Position numbers and translations under genes: made by a program
In this document: in pieces, positions 44,499 to 54,491 of the stretch
Position numbering within the stretch: position 1 is the first letter of the stretch
Layout: the number at the start of each line of letters is the position of its first letter
Notes under the pieces: generated by a model
Database searches by the model: none
Told to the model about the DNA's origin: nothing
The model's input: the letters and a program-made list of their open reading frames with translations, nothing else
Source: Aphanomyces cochlioides
Taxonomy: Eukaryota > Oomycota > Saprolegniomycetes > Saprolegniales > Verrucalvaceae
Direction of reading: 5' to 3'
NCBI GenBank assembly: GCA_019828595.1
Contig: JAHQRK010000009.1
Coordinates: forward strand, 806,001-870,000
DNA length: 64,000 bases

Positions 44499-45802
44499 CT
44501 ACTTCCCAACTTGATTAGCAAATGGCCCATTCGTCGCCAGGGCTTCAATGTTATCAAACGTCATCTTGGCTATGTTATCCAAAGCTTCCTTGGTGAAGAA
44601 AGCTTGGTGGCCCGTGATGAACACGTTGGGGAAAGTTGACAACTTGGCAAGGCGTTCGTCGGCGAGGATTTCACCAGAGTGGTCTTCATAAAAGATGTCC
44701 TTCTCGCCTTCAAACACATCCAGGGCAATGCTGCCAATGCGGCGAGACTTGAGGCCGCGAATGATCGCGTCCGTGTCGAGCAAACCTCCTCGACTTGTGT
44801 TGACAATCATCACACCTGATAGAAACCACTATCATGCCCAAGACGATGAAAGGCGTACCTGGCTTCATTTGTGCGATTGCTTTGTCATCAATTATGTGAT
44901 GCGTCGAGGGGAAGAGAGGGCAATGGAGTGAAATGATATCGGAAGTCTCAAAGAGATGATCCAACGGTTTATACTGGATGCCGACACTCTTCGCTTCCTC
45001 GTTCTCGTGGACGTCGTACGCAATGACTTTGCAGCCAAAGCCCAGGCAAATTTTGCCAAACAAGACTCCAATTTTGCCTTGGAGCACGTTGCCATGGATA
45101 TGGAGGGAAGAGTCGTCGTACCAGTGCCAATGACGCCAACCGTCTTGCCATTCAAGTCGAAACCGAGCAAGCCTTGGAGATTAAAATTGAATTCGCGCGT
45201 TCGGTTGTAAGCTCGATGGTACTTGCGGTTCAGTGCCATGACAAGTCCAATGGCATGTTCAGCAACAGCGTGGGGAGAGTACGCTGGTACATGGAGGACT
45301 GGTAATTGGAGTTCCTTCGCAGCGGCGAGGTCAACCATGTCGTAGCCAGCGCAGCGGAGAATTACCGCTCGAACGCCAAGTTGTTTCAACTGGTGAAACT
45401 CTTTCATCGGCAGTATTATAGGATGAATGTACCTTGCGAAGGACATCTTCATTTGCAGTGTCATTGACAAAAATGACCACGGCATCGCTTCCCTCCGCCA
45501 ACATGGCCGTTTTTGGTGTCAGTCGATGCTGGAAGAACCTACAGACCACGAGATCATTTTGCATTAGCATCCTCAGCGTTCTGGCATACTTACTCGAGTT
45601 CATGCTTGGAATTCAACTGGCTGGCCATTTGCTGCATCGACTCTTGGTCATATTTTCGCGAGGAGAAGAAAAGGACTTTCAGGCGCTTCTGGTCGTCGAC
45701 TGCTGAGCTAAACTGTCGGAGATCGTTGAGAGGGCTGGCGTATTGAGTGGCTGGCTTGAGCCATTCCTTCGCTCGGGTTTTCAGCCCAAAGAATCGACGC
45801 AT
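44499..45802 (-). CDS. D-lactate/2-hydroxyacid dehydrogenase, copy 1, probable mitochondrial form
   Basis: Five exons (45802-45594, 45538-45433, 45389-45122, 45077-44859, 44815-44499) close to 372 residues. The fold is the bacterial-type D-lactate dehydrogenase, which reduces pyruvate to D-lactate with NADH or the reverse. Visible are the NAD-binding G-T-G-K-I-G across an exon junction, the catalytic Arg in NTSRGG, the acidic FYEDHSGEI segment with the Glu partner, and the catalytic His in [10 protein letters not shown]. About 38 extra N-terminal residues ([17 protein letters not shown]...) are basic and amphipathic, like a mitochondrial presequence; copy 2 at 53441-54491 lacks them. Three of its four introns are absent from copy 2; the junction after VLRK is shared. 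A retrotransposon sits 305 bp upstream of its start. Confidence 0.9.
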
Positions 45803-46106
45803 GATCGATCTATCAGTTCCAACTTCGCGATTTTGACAAAGAAATGTGCAAAGTGAAGTTTGTGATACGCTGTCGACTCCAATTACTGTTATCCGATTTT
45901 ACTGTTTCTCAGTCATTTCCAACGGTGCGACCGATCCCGTCGTCGTCGTAGATGAGCATCCACGCACTCAATCCTATGCTGTATGCAATTTACTCGCTGG
46001 ACGACTTCTCGTAATTTGGATCAAGGAAATTTCAGCAGTTTGTCGGTTGTAGTACATTGAAGGTTTGGAAGGAATTTCACATGTTTCAAATGTCTATGTT
46101 TCCTGG
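45803..46106. other. upstream region of dehydrogenase copy 1, cut short by the retrotransposon
   Basis: About 300 bp from the start codon of dehydrogenase copy 1 to the 5' target-site duplicate of the retroelement (46107-46111). It should hold the proximal promoter. No motif was recognised with confidence. The original continuation of this spacer resumes at 52982. Confidence 0.45.
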
Positions 46107-46111
46107 TCTCA

Positions 46112-46426
46112 TGTTCTGGTGGTTTGGTTTATCGGGAAACCACCACCAGAATGTCCGCTGGATGTTTGGTTTGCATCCTGCGTTCATGGCTGAAGGTCCA
46201 GGGTTCAAGTCCAAGGAAGCGCACTGACCGCATAAGTACGCGCTGTGCGTGTTCTGTGTGCACGTTCATAGTCACGCGCAGTGCGTGTCTATCTGTGTGT
46301 GTAGACCATGCAGGTTTGCATATCTATGTCCAGCTAGGTTTAGTTCCAGACTTTGAATCAAACTCAGTTCTCATTTTCCTTCGCTTTGCGTGCACAGCTC
46401 GTCTTTTCAAGTGCGAAGCTGGAATA
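46112..46426 (+). repeat. 5' LTR
   Basis: A 315-bp repeat beginning TGTTCTGG and ending GGAATA. Its first 262 bp are identical to 51813-52074 and the remaining 53 bp match 52924-52976 with two differences. The end was fixed by the flanking TCTCA duplicate, because the direct repeat first appears to stop at 46373. An inverted repeat near the start (46114-46151) can form a hairpin. GGTTCAAGTCC at 46202-46212 matches the Pol III B-box consensus. Confidence 0.9.
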
Positions 46427-46552
46427 AAACTAGTTTTTCCTCGGAAGAAGAACGTCGACTACCTCCAGTACCCCTCAACGTCCTGCTCTCCGTCGTAGCC
46501 TTTCTGTCGATGCCGGCCTTGATCACCCGGTGTCGTTTCTACCCTTTCAACT

Positions 46553-48660
46553 GTGGCAAGTGTCGAGCCGTTGCCTCCATCGCCAACTCATGCCCCGCAT
46601 GCTGCTGTATCGCCCGATTACGAGTCGGCCAATCATGAAAATGTCCCAACGGGACAAACGTTTGCCCCAAGCTCGCTGGCGCAACATCTCTTTTCGGCGA
46701 AGATACCGCCGACGGAAGAACATACCCCTCCTGATGCTGAACGTCGTATGACTTTATCGACCATCTATTCAATCCCGTATGCTCCCGAAATCTACCGCGA
46801 AGGCCCGTTCTCTGACCCGTCAGTAACGGCCAACACCACCCAACCAGCTGCTGAAGTCAAGGCTACGGCTAACCCTGCCGTGGACCAGGCGTATGCGCAC
46901 TTTGACACTGCGCAAAAGTATCAAGCCTTGCCCAACCAACCCAATCCCCCGCTGTTCGATGGCGTGACAGCAGCGGAGAAGAAAAAATTCATGCGCGAAT
47001 ACCAACATTATTGGCATCATTTGGCTTCGCTGCAAAATCTGGGATTCAAACCTCTCGTTATGCCTGTCGGAAACTGCATCTCCGACTACCGTCGGCGTAT
47101 GATAGCTCGCTACGAGATGGGGGTATCCCATTGGCTAACGTTACAGAAGAAATGTGGCAACAGTACTTTCGTAATGCCGACGCAATTAGCATGGTGGACT
47201 ACGCCAATGTGGATCGAGTGATGCGCGGTCTCAAGATGCGTACCGAGCTCACTGACGCAACCAGTCGCATGTTTGATCTGGTTCACACGATGCATCACCG
47301 CCTCGAGAAACTCTCGATGCAATTCATGGCCGACGACGAGCAAAAGCGCGTCATCGGATATCTTACGGCGGCTTTGGCCCCTGCCGCATTCAAGACCCGA
47401 GTTCTTGAAAGCCTGTCGCACAATTCCAACAAGTATCTCCGCTCGGATTTGATCAAGTTTGTGGCGTGGTTGCATGAAAAAACGTAGTCGTTTATGTCCT
47501 GGGAGGATTTTACGTCCAATGATCGTCTTCCTATTGCTCAGTTTGACCTCCAACGTGCAAACCCTAGCTCGGATCCTTCGAGACGCTATCAGTCACGTAC
47601 GGAGCGACTCAATGGGAAAAGGGTCGTTTCCTTCAACTCACCTCGTCGTGGTCCACCGCCACAGTCCACCTCGTTACGTCCCACCCGCTCACCACCCAGC
47701 GATCCCGAGACATTACCCGTCCGACGCGCTGCTTCGGTCCCTGTCGCACCTGCTCGCCGCACACCAGCTGGGGTTAATACTAGTGGACGTACGCGTTATC
47801 CAACACCGTCGTTTGCCTCGGCACCCCGTGGGAATCACCCGACAGCGTCCCTTTGCTCTCAGTGTGGGGGACATCATACTGGCTCCCGTTGCCCCGGTCG
47901 TACTGCTATCAATACGCTCCATCTTTCCCCAGCCTCGGATCCGTTGCCAATTACAGCTCATGACTGTGCGGTGTCAGTAGTGGTTGAAGATTCCTTGGCT
48001 CTCGATTGTGTCCTTGTAGACAGCGGCGCTGATGCGTGTATTGTTAATGCTGCCTTGGTGGACGCCATTATTGCCCGAGGTTCCCAGTGTGACCGCGTGT
48101 CATACGTCTCCCAGCACTAGGAACCATTTCATGGACCTGCTGTGGTGGTAAATGAGCAAGTATGTTTGGGTACAGTATCCTTGACCACTCCCACTGGCCC
48201 TCTGGTGCTCCAAAATGTCCATGCATGGGTCCTTCAGGATGGCGCTATAGCCCCTCGCATGATCTTATCCCACCATGTGATGAATTCGCTTGGATTCTCG
48301 TTGCCAAGTTTACTTGTGGCAGCGCGTGACCGTCAACACGTGTGGGATATGGCGCATCTCCCTCAAGGTTCTCTGTCATTAGCGGCGGTCGCATTGGCTT
48401 CGGAGGTGTCAGTCAGTTCTCCTGATCATGCGGCGCCTGCACGCTCCACTACTCCGTCCCCTCCGGTGGATCACTCTCCGGACATGGTCATGGATGACAT
48501 CGACATCGTGGATTTTCCATTGGTCAAGCCGCCAGATGATGTGACGGTCCGCGAGCTACTTGCCAAGCGTGTGATCGAAGCACGTGCTCAGGGAATGCCC
48601 GAGGTGGCACTGGGACGCCTTGAGGATTTATTGTTCCACTACGAGGATGTTTTCCGTTAA
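46553..48660 (+). pseudogene. gag and protease region of the retrotransposon, broken
   Basis: The gag-like frame starts at 46553, shifts frame near 47120 (47011-47487) and meets TAG at 47485. The same frame reopens from 47494. It carries a Cys/His knuckle CSQCGGHHTGSRC (spacing CX2CX3HX4C rather than the usual X4 before His) and the aspartic protease motif VDSGAD with IVN after it. TAG at 48118 and TAA at 48658 interrupt it again in the same frame. The product would form particles and process the polyprotein, but as written it cannot be made as one protein. Little selection on this copy is implied. Confidence 0.8.
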
Positions 48661-51600
48661 TCCTTTGGCTCGGATCCTCCAGTACGGGTTCCTCCTTTGG
48701 AAGTCAAGTTGCGCAGCGGCGCAACACCTGTGCGCTGCGCTACACGTCCATATCCGCCAGCGCATCGTGATTTTTTGGATCAACACATTGACGAACTTGT
48801 TAAAGCTGGTTTGGTGTACCTTAATACCCACAGCCGTTGGGCGTCGTCACCACGCATCGTGCCCAAATCCGACGGGTCCTATCGCATGACAGTCGATATT
48901 CGTGGTGTGAATGCTCGGACAGATCCTCTCCAGTGGCCGATGCCACAGCTCGAAGTCGCACTAGGTTGTGTGACTGGTTGCCGATTCTTTTTCACATTGG
49001 ACTGGTTCCGCGGATATTGGAAATTACCACTCGCTCCGTCCAGCCAGGAGCTCTTTACGATTATGACGCATCGCGGCATGTTTACTCCGACACGGGTTCT
49101 TATGGGTGGATGCGATAGTGTGAGCTATTGTCAGTCCTCGGTGGAACTCATTTTTGGGGACATATTCTACAATGGCATTTTAGCGTGGCTGGACGACATT
49201 CTCGGTTACAGCCCTACAGTCGATGGATTGCTGGACGTGCTCGAGTCGGTATTGGCGTCGTGTGCGCGCGTTGGTCTCAAGCTGCACCCGAACAAGTGTT
49301 CATTTTACTTGACCACGGCCAAGTGGTGTGGCAAAGTGATCTCTGCCGAGGGGATATCTCATTGCCCCGAACGCATAGCAGGCCTCTCCGACCTAGCTAC
49401 ACCGCGCACTGCAGCGCAACACCAACAATTTCTGTGCTCAGCCAATTGGATGCGAGCAAATCTCGTATGTATACCGCCCTGGTAGATCCATTGATGCGCA
49501 TTCTAGATGTGGCGGCCAAGTCCGTGGCGTCGCGTAAACAGCGCAAACTCGAGAAGGTTCTCCTGGCGGATTTCGGTTGGTCTGACGTACATACAACGTG
49601 TTTTGCGAACGTCAAGGCGGTCCTCACAGCAATGGTCCCGCTGGGCCACCCGTCGGCCTCCGACATTGTCTGTTTGTTTGCGGATGCATCGAATGATTTT
49701 TGGGGCTCCATTGTGACCCAAATCCCTTCAGAAGATGCCGACCTTCCAATCGCACAACAGCGCCATCGCCCCTTGGCGTTCTTAAGTGGACGCTTTGTTG
49801 ATGCTGCTAGTCGATGGCCAATTCCTGACAAGGAAGCATTCGCCATTGTGGAATCATGCAAGCGCCTCGAGTATTTACTACTCCGCCCTGGCGGTTTTGT
49901 CATCTATACTGACCATCGCAATCTCACGTACATATTCAATCCCATGGCCACCGACTCGTCCATGCAGCGCCATCAGGCCGATAGGATTCAACGGTGGGCG
50001 ATGGTGCTAACTGGGTACACATACACTATCGTGCACATCCCAGGCGATTCCAATGTTTGGGCTGATATGCTCAGTCGATGGCTGTCCCCCGAGATAACCC
50101 TTTCCAGTGTCACACTTGGGCTACCCAACGGAACTAGCATGGTTGCATCTCATTCACACGCAGTCCCAGTTCCGTTACTTGATGCTCCATCGCAATCTGG
50201 CTCCGACATGGTTTGTGCTCTGGCAGTCCCACTCATTTCCCCGCTTACCGACCCTGGCTTTATTTCGCCGTCATTGGTGGAGATTGCCAGTATACAGGCA
50301 GCTGCAGTTGACGAACGCCCGACTGATGTGGTTCAAGCCGTTGGTTCGCCGTGTTTGGTCAATGGCTCTGGCAGCGTCTGGATCCCACCATCAGCCAAGG
50401 ATTTACAGATCCAAATTTGTGTGGTTGCCAATGCCAGCAACTCTGGCCATCGCGGTCGCGATGCGACGCTCACATCTATTACGTCATGGTGTTTCTGGCC
50501 TACGCTATGTCACGATGTCGAATCCTTTCTGCGATCGTGTTTGCACTGCCTTTCGATTGGTGGTCGCTTAGTGCCCAGACCATTTGGTGAGCAACTTCAT
50601 GCCACTCAGCGCAATGAATTGCTCCACGCTGATTTTTTCACCCTCCCGATGGACACCGAAACGGGGTTTGCTTATGTGCTGCTGGTAAAGGATGACGCCA
50701 CCTCCTTTTCCCGGGCGTATTGCTCTGTTGATGCCACCGCGGCTGCCTTTGCTGCTGGCTTGTTGGATTGGTTCAGTATGTTTGGCGTTGTGGAAACTTG
50801 GGTGACGGGCCGTGGCAGTCATTGTAAGAATGAGGTTATCACGGCGCTGGCATCCTCATTGGGATCGCAACACCACTTTACCACCGCATATTCTCCGTGG
50901 TCCAATGGTTCCATCGAGGTCCTCAACTGCCAATTTCTACGTTGTTTGCGCGCTTTATTATCGGAACGCAAGTGTATGGTAACACAATGGACAAGCTATT
51001 ACCATCAGTTATGTCGACCTTGAACCATCAACCGGCCGACCGTCTTGGTGGCGTTGCACCGATTACGGCATTCACTGGCCTCAATGCAACCACGCCTCTT
51101 CACGTTATGTTTACTCCACATTTGGAAGTCGTGTCGCTTGCCCCAGATGCGTTATCAACGTGTTGGCAGTCAAACATTGCTGAGTTGGCCCTTGCTATGG
51201 GCTCCATGTACCGCTCTATTGCATTGGTCAGCTCTACGCATCGCCAACAGGCTCGTTCGAAACGTGCAAAGCAAACGGTATTGCCCTATTTTTCGCTGGG
51301 CGATTTTGTTCTCGTGGCACTGGTGGCTCCCCATCCGCCAAAATTGACTTTGATTTGGCGAGGTCCAAAACGCATTACAAAGGTCCTTTCTGATTGGCTT
51401 TTTGAAGTTACCGACCTTGTGGAGCCTTACAGTACATCCCTCCATCATGCCAGCCGCCTCAAGTTTTACGCAGATGAGTCTCGTGGTGTAACTGATGACA
51501 TGCTCGCCCATGTCGTGTTTTCCAATGGTGGCCATTTAGTTCGTTCTCATGGGGCGTTGCGTCCATCAGCAGCTGGCTGGCAAATTTATGTGTCTTGGAT

Positions 51601-51804
51601 GGGCTTAGAAGACGCTGAATCAACATGGGAACCTTTTGCTACCATGTCGAAGACATTCCCCAAATTGTGCGTTCACATCTCGATGCAAGACGCGATGATC
51701 CATACGTGCAGGAAGTGGTTGCTGATTTTCCTCAGGCGTCAGTTGACCCATTGCATCGCCCACAGCGTCGCCGACAGCACCCCCGCCGCGTGGCTAACGA
51801 GTAG
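48661..51804 (+). pseudogene. reverse transcriptase, RNase H, integrase and chromodomain region, broken
   Basis: The reverse transcriptase occupies 48697-49485, with FFTLDWFRGYW, FTPTRV and the catalytic AWLDDIL. A frameshift near 49450 moves coding to the frame of 49128-51023, which holds RNase H (FADASN, DKEAFAIV, YTDHRNL), an integrase zinc-binding HHCC region and the integrase core. The core keeps HADFF and SNGSIEV, but the central catalytic Asp is replaced: VTGRGSHCKNE where family members have TDRG. A second shift near 51000 leads to the C-terminal part with a chromodomain-like WQIYVSWMGLEDAESTWEP, and a third near 51645 to the terminal stop TAG at 51802-51804, which overlaps the polypurine tract. 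The chromodomain suggests targeting to marked chromatin, as in chromoviruses. Confidence 0.85.
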
Positions 51805-51810
51805 GGGGGA
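51803..51810 (+). other. polypurine tract
   Basis: AGGGGGGA lies two bases before the 3' LTR (51813). Such a tract primes plus-strand DNA synthesis in Ty3/gypsy elements. Its position confirms the LTR boundary and the coding strand. Confidence 0.8.
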
Positions 51811-51812
51811 AT

Positions 51813-52976
51813 TGTTCTGGTGGTTTGGTTTATCGGGAAACCACCACCAGAATGTCCGCTGGATGTTTGGTTTGCATCCTGCGTTCATGGCTGAAGGTCC
51901 AGGGTTCAAGTCCAAGGAAGCGCACTGACCGCATAAGTACGCGCTGTGCGTGTTCTGTGTGCACGTTCATAGTCACGCGCAGTGCGTGTCTATCTGTGTG
52001 TGTAGACCATGCAGGTTTGCATATCTATGTCCAGCTAGGTTTAGTTCCAGACTTTGAATCAAACTCAGTTCTCATAATCAAGATTTTGTAAATCATATAG
52101 AGGAAATTATACTCTCGAGTAAATCAAATGATTTACAATTTCGATAAGTTAATCTTTTATTTCACATTATTATTCAAAACAGTATGAATATTTGTATGAA
52201 ATTTAATAAATTTTCTTCGGAGAGAGCCGCAGAGAAAACTTTTACTAGGAAAATTTACTGGAAAGAGAGCCAATCAAACATCAAATAATTCACAAAAATC
52301 TCCCCAATTATGATCGATGTGCAAGGAGGAAGTAAGCAAAAACCGAAGCAGGAGCCTAAGCTCAAAGGCTATGCATCGAATATTGAACAGTAAAAGTGGG
52401 TAGTCTTGACCAGCATGGCAACCTCCTTCGGCTGAGCTCTGAGGCTAAAGATGGGACAGCATTAAACTCATCGACTGGTGAATGTTGTGCCATCTTTAAC
52501 TTCAGAGCTTGACCATTTTCTTTCTGTTCCAGAGATGTGTCGTGCATGTAGATTATGGAAGGACATATTTTTAGTTTGTGCTGCTTCTGTTTTTTAATTA
52601 CATTACATGATGGGATACGCCACACATCTCCAAACAGGAGTTAAGTCGCCAGTGTGCGCTTCCATACTACTCGCAATCAATACATTGTTCCTTCAGCGGA
52701 ATCAAAAGCCGCTTACCTTACATGCGTGCTTCTCTGGATCGTTCCATCAAACAGATCCAGAGAAGCACTGCGCAGCAAGTTGCGTGCAGAAAGTTTGGCT
52801 AGACTTCATCGGGCTGGTGCCTTTCCAAATGAACTATTTCTGCCCAATCTCAACACATCGTCCAACTCATTGCACTCTAATTGGATGATAATCTTCCAGC
52901 GATTTACTTTTTCTGACTAGTCATTTTCCTTCGCTTTGCGTGCCCAGCTTGTCTTTTCAAGTGCGAAGCTGGAATA
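51813..52976 (+). repeat. 3' LTR, split by a nested insertion
   Basis: 51813-52075 and 52921-52976 together reproduce the 315-bp LTR, with TCAT present at both sides of the break (52072-52075 and 52921-52924). The left part is identical to the 5' LTR; the right part differs at two positions. The external boundary is fixed by the TCTCA duplicate at 52977-52981. Confidence 0.88.
52076..52920. mobile_element. 845-bp non-coding foldback insertion inside the 3' LTR
   Basis: The insertion splits the LTR and is flanked by a 4-bp duplication TCAT (52072-52075, 52921-52924), the mark of a separate transposition event. It has no credible coding frame and is AT-rich near its left end. The termini are only weakly inverted (GTAAATC shared at about 13 nt from each end). 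Inside are strong inverted repeats: 11-bp arms at 52086-52096/52128-52138, 29-nt arms with four mismatches at 52435-52463/52481-52509, and perfect 15-bp arms at 52726-52740/52754-52768. This suits a MITE-like or foldback element moved by a transposase from elsewhere. The superfamily was not identified. Confidence 0.7.
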
Positions 52977-52981
52977 TCTCA

Positions 52982-53440
52982 TCATGCAAATGGCCGCGAA
53001 GTGTTCAAGTACTGTACGATGAAAACGCCGGCTAAGATGCAATTGGGATTGTTGCATATCGCACGCATGCAAAGACGCAATTTCATGTTGTCAAATTCCA
53101 TGCCTTTTCGACGATGCATAGCAGCGCGATTCCATCGCACTGCTATGCGTCGAAAATGTTGAAGGGAGCACCATGGGAATCTGCGCCGACGGATCAGCTC
53201 AACGTTTGCTTGCTTGCTTCCTCTTTGTTCCAGCAGAGGTCGAGACCCTGACGTTTCTAGTAGCACATTTAAGAGTGAACTTGTCCCCAAGGGAGGAAGG
53301 CTGTGAAATGTTGAGCACGTAGTGTAGTAGTGCGACTCCTAATACCTTCATCTAACTGCCTTCAATCCGTCCCATCGTAGCGCCAAGATTTGACAATAAA
53401 CAATGCAACTTGTTGATCATGCATATAATGAAATCGACGT
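52982..53440. other. 459-bp spacer downstream of dehydrogenase copy 2
   Basis: Host sequence resuming after the retrotransposon. It holds the 3' end of dehydrogenase copy 2 and the distal upstream region of copy 1. A strong hairpin lies at 53105-53156 (listed separately). No coding frame with domain features was found. Confidence 0.45.
53105..53156. repeat. near-perfect 52-nt inverted repeat
   Basis: Arms 53105-53130 and 53134-53156 are reverse complements over about 23 positions, with a 3-nt bulge and one mismatch around a 3-nt loop. The arms start TTTTCGAC and end GTCGAAAA. It lies about 285 bp downstream of the dehydrogenase copy 2 stop codon and 124 bp outside the retrotransposon. It may be a small foldback remnant or an RNA hairpin. 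Confidence 0.75.
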
Positions 53441-54491
53441 TTAGTTCTTGATGACGTTGTTCACGTAAGGGCCTTCCGTCGCGACGGCGTCGAAGTTGTC
53501 AAACGTGGTCTTGGCAATGTTGTCCAAAGCTTCCTTGGTGAAGAAAGCTTGGTGGCCCGTGATGAACACGTTGGGGAACGTCGACAACTTGGTCAAGCGT
53601 TCATCAGCCAAGATTTCACCCGAGTGGTCTTCGTAAAAGATGTCGTTTTCGCCTTCAAACACATCAAGGGCAATGCTGCCAATGCGGCGAGACTTGAGGC
53701 CACGAATGATGGCTTCAGTGTCAAGCAAGCCACCACGGCTCGTGTTGACGATCATGACGCCAGGCTTCATTTGGGCAATGGTCTTGTCATTGATCATGTG
53801 GCGAGTGTTGGGGAAGAGAGGGCAGTGGAGCGAAATGATGTCCGAGGATTCGAGGAGGGTGTCCAACGTCACATATTCAATGCCCAAGCTCTTTGCTTCG
53901 TCGTTTTCAAACACATCGTACGCAATGACCTTGCAGCCAAAGCCAAGACAGATCTTGCCGAACAAGACACCGATTTTACCAGTGCCAACGACACCAACGG
54001 TCTTGCCGTGCAAGTCGAAGCCCAACAAGCCTTGGAGGTTAAAGTTGAATTCGCGAGTGCGGTTGTACGCGCGGTGGTACTTGCGGTTGAGGGTCATCAC
54101 CAAACCGATAGCGTGTTCCGCGACGGCATAAGGAGAGTAGGCAGGAACGCGGAGGACGGGCAATTGGAGTTCCTTGGCAACTTCCAAGTCGACCATGTCG
54201 AAGCCGGCGCATCGGAGAAGCAAGGCGCGAACACCGAGTTGATGCAACTAAATTGAGACAAACGTGAGGGGAATTGCAAGAGTCGAGATCATTTACCTTG
54301 CGAAGGACAGCTTCGTTGGCTGTGTCATTGACAAAGATCACGACGGCATCGCTGCCTTCAGCGAGCAATGCGGTCTTGACCGTCAATCGGTGGGTGAAAA
54401 ATTGCAGTTCATGCTTGCTGCTGAGCTCCTTGGCCATTTGTTGCATCGAGTCTTGGTCATACTTGCGCGTGGAGAAGAACGACACCTTCAT
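53441..54491 (-). CDS. D-lactate/2-hydroxyacid dehydrogenase, copy 2, probable cytosolic form
   Basis: Two exons (54491-54297 and 54247-53441) give 333 residues, the normal length of bacterial-type D-lactate dehydrogenase, starting MKVSFFSTRKYDQDS with no targeting extension. NAD-binding GTGKIG, the catalytic Arg in NTSRGG, the Glu region FYEDHSGEI and the catalytic His in ITGHQAFFT are intact. The single intron, after VLRK, matches one in copy 1 (44499-45802); the other three introns of copy 1 are missing here. Codons are more strongly C/G-ending than in copy 1, suggesting higher expression. The probable role is pyruvate/D-lactate interconversion in fermentation, inferred from family. It faces away from the AFG1 gene across a 561-bp spacer. 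Confidence 0.93.

Larger units (their letters stand above)
46107..52981 (+). mobile_element. Ty3/gypsy LTR retrotransposon with chromodomain, decayed coding region
   Basis: Target-site duplicates TCTCA at 46107-46111 and 52977-52981 bracket the element. The 5' LTR is 46112-46426. The 3' LTR is 51813-52976 and is interrupted by an insertion. A polypurine tract (AGGGGGGA, 51803-51810) lies next to the 3' LTR. The domain order is gag, protease, reverse transcriptase, RNase H, integrase, chromodomain, which fixes the Ty3/gypsy class and coding strand. The reading frame is broken by at least three in-frame stops (47485, 48118, 48658) and four frameshifts (near 47120, 49450, 51000 and 51645). The two LTRs differ at only two of 315 positions. 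No usual tRNA primer-binding TGG follows the 5' LTR. It inserted between two dehydrogenase paralogues. Confidence 0.92.

Noticed and set aside
46180..46230. tRNA gene or pseudogene within the LTR
   Set aside because: Only the B-box matches. The T-stem does not pair beyond two bases and no cloverleaf can be drawn.
46373..52074. LTR boundary at the CA dinucleotide, giving 262-bp LTRs
   Set aside because: Flanks at this boundary show no target duplication. Extending to GGAATA yields the perfect TCTCA duplication and explains the matching fragment at 52921-52976.
53549..54256. 235-residue plus-strand frame opposite dehydrogenase copy 2
   Set aside because: Antisense shadow caused by strong codon bias; no recognisable domain, and the minus strand encodes an intact enzyme.
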